Assembly: GCA_964646465.1 (NCBI GenBank)
Contig: CAZYEN010000018.1
Span: forward strand, 1-11,827
DNA from: CALRBF01 sp964646465
Lineage (GTDB): Bacteria; Patescibacteriota; Minisyncoccia; SW-4-49-11
Direction of reading: 5' to 3'
DNA: 11,827 nucleotides
The notes under the pieces were generated by a model. The model ran no database searches. It was not told the DNA's origin and was given only the letters and a program-made list of their open reading frames with translations. Made by a program: the position numbers and the translations under genes. Below, piece after piece: positions 4,938 through 11,827 of this stretch. Within the stretch, counting starts at the first letter, position 1. Every line of letters starts with the position of its first letter.

Positions 4938-6029
4938 TTAATAATCTCGTAGTTTTCTAATATTAATGTGTTCTCTTATTTTTTCTAAGGCTTTAACCTC
5001 AATTTGTCTAATACGCTCTCTAGTAACATTAAATTCTGCACCTACTTCTTCCAGTGTATGAGTAATTCCATCTTCTAGTCCAAAGCGCATTTGTAGAATT
5101 TTTTGTTCTCTATCATTTAAATCATCTAATATTTCTTGTAAGTGAGATCGTAACAAGTTGCGGCTAGCTGTTTGAGTTGGACTTAAAGAATCAGTATCTT
5201 CTATAAAATCACCCAAAGAACTACCATCCTCATCTCCAACTGGAGCCTGAAGAGAGATGGTATCTTGATTGATTTTAATAATCTGATGCACTTTTTCTAC
5301 CTCCAAATCCATCTCTGCAGCTATTTCCTCCGGCAAAGGTTCACGACCAAGCTCTTGTACTAGACTACGGACTACTTGAGAGTATTTATTTATTGTCTCA
5401 ACCATATGAACTGGTATACGTATAGTTCTAGACTGATCAGCTAAAGCTCTCGTAATAGATTGTCGGATCCACCAAGTTGCATAGGTAGAAAACTTAAAAC
5501 CTTTAGAATAATCAAATTTTTCTATTGCTTTGAATAAACCTAAATTACCTTCTTGTATTAAATCTAATAAAGTTAAATTTGGACTACGTCCAACATATTT
5601 TTTAGCAATAGAAACTACCAATCGCAAATTAGCTTCAGCTAGTTCCCTTTTTGCATCTTCATCACCATCTAAAACTCTTTTAGATATATATATTTCTTGC
5701 TCTTTACTAAGAAGAGGAATACTACCAATTTCTTTTAAATATATATTAACTGGGTCTGGCAATTCTTCTTCCCATTTCTCCAATTGTTTATGTGACTCTA
5801 TATCTTCTATCCCATCAACGGTTACTAATGGTAAAAACTCTACCTCATCTTGTATTTTTATACCTTTTTCTTTTAGGACATCGTATATCTCTTCTAATTG
5901 CTCTAAGTTATCTTCAATATTTGGTAGCGCATACATTATCTCTGTTTCTGTCACAAAGCCTCTGGTTTTACCTTGAGAAATTAGTGACTTAATAACTTTT
6001 TCTAAGGATGGATTAGTAGATTTTTTCAT
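4938..6029 (-). CDS. rpoD: Primary sigma factor RpoD (sigma-70 / SigA)
   Basis: A 363-residue primary sigma factor, the size of the shorter SigA forms. A region 1.1-like N-terminus (about 5-60) is followed by region 1.2 (DPVNIYLKEIG, 92-102), region 2 (about 130-205) with YATWWIRQSITRALADQ for -10 melting and recognition, region 3 (about 207-290) and region 4 (about 295-357). The helix-turn-helix near 326-350 contains VTRERIRQIEVKAL for -35 recognition. Gln190 and Thr193, matching the -10-contacting residues known from E. coli, are kept. This agrees with the TTGACA/TATAAT promoters seen here. It lies 26 bases after dnaG, the widespread macromolecular-synthesis pairing, without rpsU. Confidence 0.97.
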   Translation of the reverse strand: MKKSTNPSLEKVIKSLISQGKTRGFVTETEIMYALPNIEDNLEQLEEIYDVLKEKGIKIQDEVEFLPLVTVDGIEDIESHKQLEKWEEELPDPVNIYLKEIGSIPLLSKEQEIYISKRVLDGDEDAKRELAEANLRLVVSIAKKYVGRSPNLTLLDLIQEGNLGLFKAIEKFDYSKGFKFSTYATWWIRQSITRALADQSRTIRIPVHMVETINKYSQVVRSLVQELGREPLPEEIAAEMDLEVEKVHQIIKINQDTISLQAPVGDEDGSSLGDFIEDTDSLSPTQTASRNLLRSHLQEILDDLNDREQKILQMRFGLEDGITHTLEEVGAEFNVTRERIRQIEVKALEKIREHINIRKLRDY

Positions 6030-6055
6030 ATAATTAAGTTAATTATCCAATATTT

Positions 6056-7810
6056 TTAAGTAAATGACTTATATTTTTTTAGAATTTCTTGGACCTTATC
6101 ATTATCTCCATTTTTTTTCGCTTCTTTTAATCTTTTTAATAAGGTCTTACGAGCAAGGCTTTTATATTGATTTTTCAAAAGATTAATATTTTCTTGAATT
6201 GTTTGTTGTATTTGAGATTCACTTGATTGTAATTGTTCAATTTTATAAAAGATTGGTAATAGTAATTGTTCAAGTGTTGCATACTCTGAATCTGAAATAA
6301 ATTCTTTACAGTCAACTAAATTTAATTTTTGTGGAGAATTTTGATTGCAATAGTCTCTTAATTTGATAAATAACTCTCTTAATTTAGGTTGAGTAAATAA
6401 AGACTGGTCTAATATAAGGATATCATGATTTGTAGGTTTGTAAAGTAGATATGCAATAATTTGTTTTTGTAACTTTATCAAAGGAGTTTCTATTACATAT
6501 TGTTTAGAGTCAGGAATTGAATGTATTGCACTTAATTTTAGCTGATTATAAATATCTTTTTCAGACATATTTAATAAATCAGCCAATCTTTTAATATAAT
6601 AATTTTTAGTAATAGGATCAGAAATATCTTGTATCCATAATATTAAACTTTGTAAAGCTTGGTTCTTAGCTGGAGTATCTTCTGCTTCAATTTTAGAGAC
6701 TATGTAATTAATATAATATTCAATAAAATCTAAAGACTTTTCTACATTCTCTAACCATAAAGCTGGGTTATCTCGTACTAAATCAGCAGTATCCTTACCC
6801 CTTTCAATGTGAATAACCTTTACTATACCTCCCTTTTTAGTAATCATTGCTGCTGAGCGAAGACAAGCATTAATACCAGCTTTATCGTTGTCAAAGGCCA
6901 ATATAAATTGATTGGTATATCTTAATAAAGTCGATATATGATGGTCCGTCAAAGCAGTGCCTGACACTGCAACCACTTCCTTCACACCAGCCTTATGAGA
7001 CATAATAACATCCATTTGTCCTTCTACTATAATAACTCTATTATTACTTTTAATATCTATTTTAGCCTGAGACAAGCCAAATAATACCTTACTTTTATCA
7101 AAGACAATGGTTTGAGGAGAATTTACATATTTACCCATTTTCCCATCATCATACTCTGGTAAAACTCTACCTGTAAACCCCACCACTCTACCTAAGGTGT
7201 CTCTAATTGGTATCATAATTCTACCCCTAAATCTATCGTAAATATTATGTTTATCACTACTAATAGCCATCCCTGCAGCTTCAATATCACTATTTGAGTA
7301 TTTGTGAGACAATTTTTTACTTAAAGTATGATAATTTTGTGGAGCAAGACCAATTTCGAATAAATCTATTAGTTCATTAGTAATGCCTCTAGAGGATAGA
7401 TATTCTACACCTTTCTGTCCATATGATACATGTTTTAATATAGAATAATATATATTTGTACTATCATTTAGAATATTAAGTAAGGATTTTTTATTATCTA
7501 TATTGCTATACTCACCTTTAGAATGAGTCTTAAGTGATATCCCAGCCTTTTGAGACAGTATGTTTAAAGCTTCTGGGAAAGTTACTCCCTCAATATCCAT
7601 AATAAATTGAAATATGTCTCCAGACTTGTCACCACCAAAATCTTTATAAATCTGAAGCTCAGGACTTACTATAAAAGATGGTGTTTTCTCACTACGAAAT
7701 GGAGATATAGCCTTATAATTAGATCCAGCTGGAATTAAAGTAATATATTCACCTATAATATCTACTATATCTAGTTTTTGCTTAATTAAATCTTTGGCCT
7801 CATTATTCAT
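6056..7810 (-). CDS. dnaG: DNA primase DnaG, lacking the zinc ligands
   Basis: A 584-residue primase that makes RNA primers at replication forks. The N-terminal domain aligns by eye to the CHC2 zinc ribbon (SPFRSEKTPSFIVSPE, 36-51; then YKDFGGDKSGD, 55-65). The four usual ligands of CPFH and HCFGCG are all replaced (Ser36, Arg39, Asp57, Gly60), and there is no Cys in the first 300 residues. The catalytic core is intact: the basic motif YDRFRGRIMIPI (191-202) and TOPRIM with EGQMD (263-267, Glu263) and FDNDKAG (306-312, Asp307, Asp309). Past about 440 the C-terminus is helical and would be the helicase-binding part. The gene follows the Lgt-like gene by 40 bases and precedes rpoD by 26. I would call it a working primase with a metal-free N-terminal domain. 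Confidence 0.95.
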   Translation of the reverse strand: MNNEAKDLIKQKLDIVDIIGEYITLIPAGSNYKAISPFRSEKTPSFIVSPELQIYKDFGGDKSGDIFQFIMDIEGVTFPEALNILSQKAGISLKTHSKGEYSNIDNKKSLLNILNDSTNIYYSILKHVSYGQKGVEYLSSRGITNELIDLFEIGLAPQNYHTLSKKLSHKYSNSDIEAAGMAISSDKHNIYDRFRGRIMIPIRDTLGRVVGFTGRVLPEYDDGKMGKYVNSPQTIVFDKSKVLFGLSQAKIDIKSNNRVIIVEGQMDVIMSHKAGVKEVVAVSGTALTDHHISTLLRYTNQFILAFDNDKAGINACLRSAAMITKKGGIVKVIHIERGKDTADLVRDNPALWLENVEKSLDFIEYYINYIVSKIEAEDTPAKNQALQSLILWIQDISDPITKNYYIKRLADLLNMSEKDIYNQLKLSAIHSIPDSKQYVIETPLIKLQKQIIAYLLYKPTNHDILILDQSLFTQPKLRELFIKLRDYCNQNSPQKLNLVDCKEFISDSEYATLEQLLLPIFYKIEQLQSSESQIQQTIQENINLLKNQYKSLARKTLLKRLKEAKKNGDNDKVQEILKKYKSFT

Positions 7811-7850
7811 ATATAATTCACAACTATAATAAAGGAACTTCCATAAATGT

Positions 7851-8645
7851 TTATTTGATATGTGAAGATTTAGTTTTTATCAATATTAAAAAAAAGCTAG
7901 TTATTAATATGGTTAATAAAGATACTATCTGAGTTAAAGTTAATACATTAATATTTAATAATCCATATTGCAAATCTTTAGTCTGCCAAAAATCAGTTAT
8001 AAAATGAATTAAAGATATCCCTATTATAAAAACCCCTGTCATATAGCCTGATTTTCTAAAAAAATAAGATTTATTATATAATATGGATATAATAGTAAAC
8101 AAAATTAAATACCCTAAGGCGACATATAACGACCATGGATGTACATAATTATCACCTACCATAATGATCCATGGATATGACATTGTTGACACTGCACCTT
8201 TATTAACAGTAATAAAAAAAATACCAATATATCCAAACATCATTCCAATCGAAGATATAGGTAAAAAGGTGTCAGAGAATCTTAACCATGACATTCCAGA
8301 TCGCTTAATAACATCAAAGCCTTGTAAATATAACCAACCTGACACTAAAGCTCCTAAATATCCACCGACAATATTTAATTTGCCTTCATAAAAAATTTCT
8401 CCCCAACTAAATACATTCACCCAATCTAAATCTGTTTGAATAATAGACAGGTAAACCATCCTAGCACCAATTATAGAGGATATAGCGACAATACTCACAA
8501 AGTTAAAAATATCTTTCGTAGGCACACCTTTTCTAGTCGCTTTCTCTAAAGATAAAATTAAAATAAGACTATATGAAAATAAAAATGATATACCCCAAAT
8601 TGGTAAATTAAGGTTATATGCACTAAAGAACTCTAAATTGAGCAT
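7851..8645 (-). CDS. Lgt-family membrane protein, probably not a standard lipoprotein diacylglyceryl transferase
   Basis: A 264-residue protein with about seven membrane segments (near 14-32, 47-66, 90-108, 126-146, 169-190, 201-218, 233-256). Its pattern follows prolipoprotein diacylglyceryl transferase (Lgt): GARMVY (60-65), a VGGYLGAL loop (93-100), RFSDTFLPISSIGMMFGYIG (122-141), HPWSLYVAL (169-177) and a final G-x-x-IHFITDFW segment. The residues known to be essential in E. coli Lgt seem to be missing: His103 of FHGG reads Val93, the GRxGNFxNxE signature reads GYIGIFFIT (Arg and Asn gone), and the late RF-x-x-E-x-x-R segment is not kept. It may be a divergent or catalytically dead relative with another membrane-lipid role. 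It follows ferredoxin by 26 bases, probably in the rplU transcript. Confidence 0.7.
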   Translation of the reverse strand: MLNLEFFSAYNLNLPIWGISFLFSYSLILILSLEKATRKGVPTKDIFNFVSIVAISSIIGARMVYLSIIQTDLDWVNVFSWGEIFYEGKLNIVGGYLGALVSGWLYLQGFDVIKRSGMSWLRFSDTFLPISSIGMMFGYIGIFFITVNKGAVSTMSYPWIIMVGDNYVHPWSLYVALGYLILFTIISILYNKSYFFRKSGYMTGVFIIGISLIHFITDFWQTKDLQYGLLNINVLTLTQIVSLLTILITSFFLILIKTKSSHIK

Positions 8646-8671
8646 ACTAAAATTTATATTTTAAGGTATTT

Positions 8672-8941
8672 TTATACTGGAAAAACTTGATTTCCATCCT
8701 CATCATACAGATAAACTGCAGCAGTAGGACATGATTGAGCGGCTAGAAGAAGAGTATCATCGTCTACATTACTCACATCAAGAGCTTTAATATCTGTTCT
8801 TTCTGAAGTAGTTTCTCCTCCCTTTAATTTGAGCACTGCTTTTGCCTCTTCATCTATTTCGAATACGTCAGGATACACTGCTACACAACTAGCAGCTCCT
8901 ATACATTGATCCCTGTCTATCGCCAAAGTTTTAATCGCCAT
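8672..8941 (-). CDS. Small one-cluster ferredoxin with three cluster cysteines
   Basis: An acidic 89-residue ferredoxin for one-electron transfer in the cytoplasm. The N-terminal motif is CIGAASC (13-19) and the C-terminal one is SCPTAAV (70-76), giving Cys13, Cys19 and Cys71. The middle position of the usual C-x2-C-x2-C is Ala16, as in [3Fe-4S] ferredoxins of the kind paired with actinobacterial P450s (C-x2-A/G-x2-C...CP). A [3Fe-4S] cluster, or a [4Fe-4S] cluster with a non-cysteine ligand, is therefore likely. A flexible, charged insert spans about 38-60. The gene starts two bases after nfu ends, so translation is probably coupled. The redox partner is not in the window. Confidence 0.9.
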   Translation of the reverse strand: MAIKTLAIDRDQCIGAASCVAVYPDVFEIDEEAKAVLKLKGGETTSERTDIKALDVSNVDDDTLLLAAQSCPTAAVYLYDEDGNQVFPV

Positions 8942-8943
8942 AT

Positions 8944-9207
8944 TTATTTACTTAAATGATAATTATTATCTGGACTGTCTTTATTATAATATATATTTTT
9001 AATTTTGTCACCACATACTTCTCGAAGTTTATTTTCTACAACTACTCCAAAGGTAATAGATGACATTGGGCAACCCGAACATGCTCCCAATAAATTAAGA
9101 GTAAGGTTACCATCAATAAATTCTAGTATTTCTACTCCCCCTCCATCAGACTCCAACATAGGGCTAATTTCTTCTAAAATATTTTGTATTTGAGTATATA
9201 CATCCAT
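8944..9207 (-). CDS. NifU C-terminal domain (Nfu-type) iron-sulfur scaffold protein
   Basis: An 87-residue stand-alone Nfu domain. It has the family features in order: an N-terminal helix ending in PMLESDGGGVEIL (16-28), a beta strand, and GACSGCPMSS (41-50) with the C-x-x-C pair Cys43 and Cys46, which in other bacteria holds a labile [4Fe-4S] cluster between two subunits and passes it to target proteins. A short Asn/Asp-rich tail follows. It sits two bases before the ferredoxin gene, its natural candidate client, and 20 bases after rplU. No IscU, SufB or IscS homologue is present in this window. Confidence 0.92.
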   Translation of the reverse strand: MDVYTQIQNILEEISPMLESDGGGVEILEFIDGNLTLNLLGACSGCPMSSITFGVVVENKLREVCGDKIKNIYYNKDSPDNNYHLSK

Positions 9208-9227
9208 AATTAGATGTAAAAGTAATA

Positions 9228-9539
9228 TTAAAGGCTGATATCTGTTATCTCTACTTCAGTATATGGTTGTCTATGTCCATTTTTCACACTATATCTAGTC
9301 TTATTCTTATATTTAAAGACTATTTGTTTCTTACCTCTCCCTTGAGACAAAACTTTAGCTACAACTTTAGCTTTTTCAACTTTAGGAGTTCCAACAGAAA
9401 TATCTGATTTATTTTCTAACAATAAAATATCATCAAATATAATTTCTTCTCCTTCTTTCTTATCTAACTTTTCAATCTTTAAAACAGTTCCTTTTTCAAC
9501 TGAATATTGTTTTCCACCAGTACGAATAATTGCAAACAT
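9228..9539 (-). CDS. rplU: 50S ribosomal protein L21
   Basis: A 103-residue large-subunit protein of standard length. The start MFAIIRTGGKQYSVEKG and the C-terminal block KTRYSVKNGHRQPYTEVEI are diagnostic; the basic segment KKQIVFKYKNK (75-85) is the rRNA-binding part. It is the first gene after a perfect consensus promoter, which fits high ribosomal protein expression. In most bacteria rpmA (L27) follows directly; here an Nfu gene follows 20 bases later. No Shine-Dalgarno motif precedes the ATG. Confidence 0.97.
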   Translation of the reverse strand: MFAIIRTGGKQYSVEKGTVLKIEKLDKKEGEEIIFDDILLLENKSDISVGTPKVEKAKVVAKVLSQGRGKKQIVFKYKNKTRYSVKNGHRQPYTEVEITDISL

Positions 9540-9567
9540 ACAAATTAATTATCTAACATTAAAACTA

Positions 9568-9596
9568 ATTATATAATATTTTAGTCCTGTTGTCAA
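9568..9596 (-). promoter_or_regulatory. Perfect consensus sigma-70 promoter of rplU-nfu-ferredoxin-lgt-like
   Basis: Minus-strand TTGACA (9596-9591), exactly 17 bases, then TATAAT (9573-9568). Both boxes and the spacing are ideal. Transcription would start near 9561, about 22 bases before the L21 ATG. It sits in the 77-base gap after pheT. Confidence 0.88.
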
Positions 9597-9616
9597 TATT
9601 TATTTGCCTAAACCAA

Positions 9617-11827
9617 TTAAAAATGCTTATAAATTTTATCTATTTCTAGACTAACTTCGTCATCTGAAAGAGATTTATCCCGATCTCTAAATTCAAGATG
9701 GAAGGTATAATTGATAAAATCTCCATTTTGAAACTTATCTCTAAAACCAATATAATAACAATTTGAAGATACTAAAGTCTTAATTTTATCATAAACTTCT
9801 TGAGCCGAACTAGAATGTGGGACTATCAATGTAATATCTCTTTTTACAGCTGGGTATTTGGGAACTTGACTATAACGTTCTGAAATTGGAGATAGTATAT
9901 TCGCCAAAACTGATAGATCTATTTCTATTACTCCAGATACATCTACCCAACCTACGGATTGTTCAGCATAATTAATAATAGTATTATTTTCTATAATCTG
10001 AGTTGTGAATTTAGTATAATCAAATCCAAGTTGAGTAATGACTCTAATGAAATCAATATAAGTTTGATTAACATTTGTATTGATATCTGTATCTTTATGA
10101 TAATAACTTAAACTTAGATGTAAATGTTGTTCCGCAGTAAAAACATTACTAATTTCAAATAATCTTAATGTATTGAGATATCTAGAGTTTTTATCTATGG
10201 TTTTTGACATAGAATCTATTAAATTTTGTCTAAGATATGGCTTAGACTCATCAACTGGATTTAATAATTGTAGTGTACCCTCTTCACTATATGGGTAGGT
10301 CATCACTTCATTATATCCAATTTTAGATAGTTCTTCAGATATTTCGCGTTTAAACTTAAAAGCAAAATCAGAATTTACTTTTATCATAGCAATATCTAAT
10401 TTAGCAGGAATATTATCATAACCATACACACGAGCGATTTCCTCAATATATTCTTCTGGGGTATTTAAATCTAAGCGCCAATACGGAGATTTAAGACTAT
10501 ATTTTTGAGAACCAAAAAATTTATGAGATTCTATATGTAATGATTTCAAGATTTGATTAATATCCCCATCACTAATATCTGCACCTATATATTTTCTAGC
10601 GTAATTATAATCCAAGCTCACAATCTCATGCTCAGTTTTATTACTACCATTATTAATATATCCTAGAGTCTGTAAGCCCGATTTTTCTACTAAATGTATA
10701 ATTCTCTGAATTGCAATATCAGAAAGCTCAACTGGAATTTGTCTCTCAAATCTTTTGGCTGATTCTGTTAATAGCTTTAATCTTCTGGCTGTTTGGCGAA
10801 TTCTATTGTGATCAAAGTTAGCACTTTCAATCAAAACACGAGTTGTACCATCTCCTACTGCTGTAGAAGAACCTCCTATTATACCAGCTAAGGCTATTAT
10901 ACCTTCTGAGTCACAAATAACAATATCTCCTTCGTCTAGCAATATTTCAACTTCATCTAAGCTTGTGAATATTTCTCCTTTTTTAGCTTCTCTTACTATA
11001 ATTAAATCTCCTTTAACTTTTTCAGCGTCAAAAACATGTACTGGCTGTCCTGTTTCTAATAGAATATAATTCCCTAAATCAACAGCTGGATGATGAGTTT
11101 TTTGATTCAAAATAGCTAAGGTTTGATGAATACTTGAATCTAATTTAAATATATCGGTCTGTACATATAAATCAACTCTATAACTTCCTTTACTTAAAAT
11201 ATTAGAATCAAATTTATACTTACTGAGTCCTGAGAGTTCTAAGACTGAGTAATAATTACATAAATTAGTTTGAATCTTAATATGTTTTTTTAATTTTTGT
11301 TTAACTGGAATTGGGGATAATTCTAATGGTTGAATTGAATTATTGGTAATTAAGGCTACTTCTCGTGCTACTCCATAGAATGAAGATGAATCACTAGCTC
11401 TAGTTCCTAGGCCTTTATTATCTATATCGATAATCGCCTCATTAAGACCCAATACATCAGCCACTGGGATACCGACTCCTGCAATATTTGGTAAAACCAA
11501 AATACCATCTGATTTTTCCTGTAAACCCAACTCCTGAGCAGAGCAAATCATACCAAAAGAATCTTGACCTCTTAAATTGACTGCTTGAATATTAAGACCA
11601 TTGGGTAAGGTAGAACCTATCTTAGCTACAGCTACTTTCTGCCCTAATTCAATATTCTTAGCACCACATACAATATTTAAAACTTCATTATTATCTACCA
11701 AAACCTCAGCAACATTCAGCTTATCTGCATTAGGATGTGGGGTCACCTTTTGGATATGCCCGACTACTATATTCTGCAATGATTCAGCGGGATTATAGAC
11801 TGAATCTACTTCATAACTTTTTAATGT
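9617..11827 (-). CDS. pheT: Phenylalanine-tRNA ligase beta subunit (partial, 5' end outside the window)
   Basis: Charges tRNA-Phe together with the alpha subunit PheS as an alpha2-beta2 enzyme. The frame stays open to the window edge at 11827: 16 codons before the TTG at 11779 read TLKSYEVDSVYNPAES and fit the usual PheT start region, so that TTG is not the true start and roughly the first 20-50 residues are missing. About 736 residues are visible. Counting from the TTG, the order is: tRNA-binding OB fold (about 1-115, with VTPHPNADKLNV), B3/B4 editing domain (about 180-360, with LLETGQPVHVFD), B5 (about 385-455), the inactive class II core (about 470-640, with NPVDESKPYLRQNL) and the FDX-ACB anticodon-binding domain (about 640-720, starting YPAVKRDITLIV). 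pheS would normally lie just upstream, beyond the window. Confidence 0.95.
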   Translation of the reverse strand, partial: TLKSYEVDSVYNPAESLQNIVVGHIQKVTPHPNADKLNVAEVLVDNNEVLNIVCGAKNIELGQKVAVAKIGSTLPNGLNIQAVNLRGQDSFGMICSAQELGLQEKSDGILVLPNIAGVGIPVADVLGLNEAIIDIDNKGLGTRASDSSSFYGVAREVALITNNSIQPLELSPIPVKQKLKKHIKIQTNLCNYYSVLELSGLSKYKFDSNILSKGSYRVDLYVQTDIFKLDSSIHQTLAILNQKTHHPAVDLGNYILLETGQPVHVFDAEKVKGDLIIVREAKKGEIFTSLDEVEILLDEGDIVICDSEGIIALAGIIGGSSTAVGDGTTRVLIESANFDHNRIRQTARRLKLLTESAKRFERQIPVELSDIAIQRIIHLVEKSGLQTLGYINNGSNKTEHEIVSLDYNYARKYIGADISDGDINQILKSLHIESHKFFGSQKYSLKSPYWRLDLNTPEEYIEEIARVYGYDNIPAKLDIAMIKVNSDFAFKFKREISEELSKIGYNEVMTYPYSEEGTLQLLNPVDESKPYLRQNLIDSMSKTIDKNSRYLNTLRLFEISNVFTAEQHLHLSLSYYHKDTDINTNVNQTYIDFIRVITQLGFDYTKFTTQIIENNTIINYAEQSVGWVDVSGVIEIDLSVLANILSPISERYSQVPKYPAVKRDITLIVPHSSSAQEVYDKIKTLVSSNCYYIGFRDKFQNGDFINYTFHLEFRDRDKSLSDDEVSLEIDKIYKHF

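Noticed and set aside
5530..5992. Two plus-strand ORFs opposite rpoD (5530-5976 and 5792-5992)
   Set aside because: They lie entirely antisense to the well-supported rpoD gene, overlap each other in different frames, show no domain, and their Ser/Leu-rich content is what the reverse of this coding sequence would give.
7811..7850. Promoter directly upstream of dnaG (TATAGT or TATTAT as -10)
   Set aside because: Minus-10-like hexamers are common in A/T-rich DNA and neither has a usable -35 or TG extension; read-through from rplU is simpler.
8164..8391. Plus-strand 75-residue ORF opposite the Lgt-like gene
   Set aside because: Shadow of the real gene; Pro/Ile-rich composition without a motif.
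9005..9193. Plus-strand ORF opposite nfu
   Set aside because: Antisense to a conserved Nfu domain with intact C-x-x-C; no independent support.
11601..11798. Plus-strand ORF opposite the pheT OB fold
   Set aside because: Antisense to conserved PheT sequence; no promoter or homology seen.
1..11827. CRISPR array, insertion sequence, prophage or toxin-antitoxin system
   Set aside because: No regular repeat-spacer pattern, transposase, integrase, phage gene or small gene pair found on either strand.

Overview
The window is very AT-rich and compact. Every gene I can support is on the minus strand, so it reads right to left from 11827 to 1. The gene set is a bacterial housekeeping block: pheT, rplU (L21), a NifU-type scaffold, a one-cluster ferredoxin, an Lgt-like membrane protein, dnaG, rpoD, secE, nusG, an RNHCP zinc protein, a membrane histidine kinase, an ABC-F ATPase and, cut by the left edge, the first 13 codons of what looks like a type IV prepilin. 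Small proteins, short intergenic gaps, rplU without rpmA, secE-nusG without rplK-rplA, the RNHCP family and a DnaG without zinc ligands together suggest a Patescibacteria/CPR-type bacterium. That placement is an inference. All reading frames are intact with the standard code and no TGA occurs in frame, which argues against the TGA-as-glycine lineages Absconditabacteria and Gracilibacteria. Shine-Dalgarno motifs are absent at essentially every start.

Layout from right to left. (a) 11827-9617: pheT, with its 5' end outside the window. (b) 9596-6056: a perfect TTGACA-17-TATAAT promoter precedes rplU-nfu-ferredoxin-lgt-like, and dnaG and rpoD follow with short gaps, so transcription could continue from rplU to rpoD. 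(c) 4912-3773: a second promoter (TTGACA-17-TAATAT) drives secE-nusG-RNHCP. (d) 3751-2060: an orphan histidine kinase with about nine membrane segments, behind an extended -10 promoter. (e) 2031-391: an ABC-F ribosome-associated ATPase, also behind an extended -10 promoter. (f) 390-40: a 351-base gene-free stretch with nested inverted repeats that could fold as RNA, then a strong promoter. (g) 39-1: the prepilin start.

The most exciting region is the left end. The promoter reading into the pilin-like gene has perfect -35 (TTGACA) and -10 (TATAAT) hexamers, but its 16-base spacer is mostly a run of ten G (C on the plus strand). That is the classic arrangement for phase variation by slipped-strand mispairing. 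A second homopolymer, 18 A right after the start codon, lies in the coding sequence, and a run of 12 A lies at the expected transcription start. The region therefore looks like a switch with both transcriptional and translational levels for a surface pilus gene in an otherwise housekeeping neighbourhood.

Three enzyme-family departures also deserve attention: a DnaG without its four zinc ligands, an Lgt-family protein lacking the known catalytic histidine, arginine and asparagine, and a ferredoxin with three instead of four cluster cysteines, encoded two bases from an Nfu scaffold.
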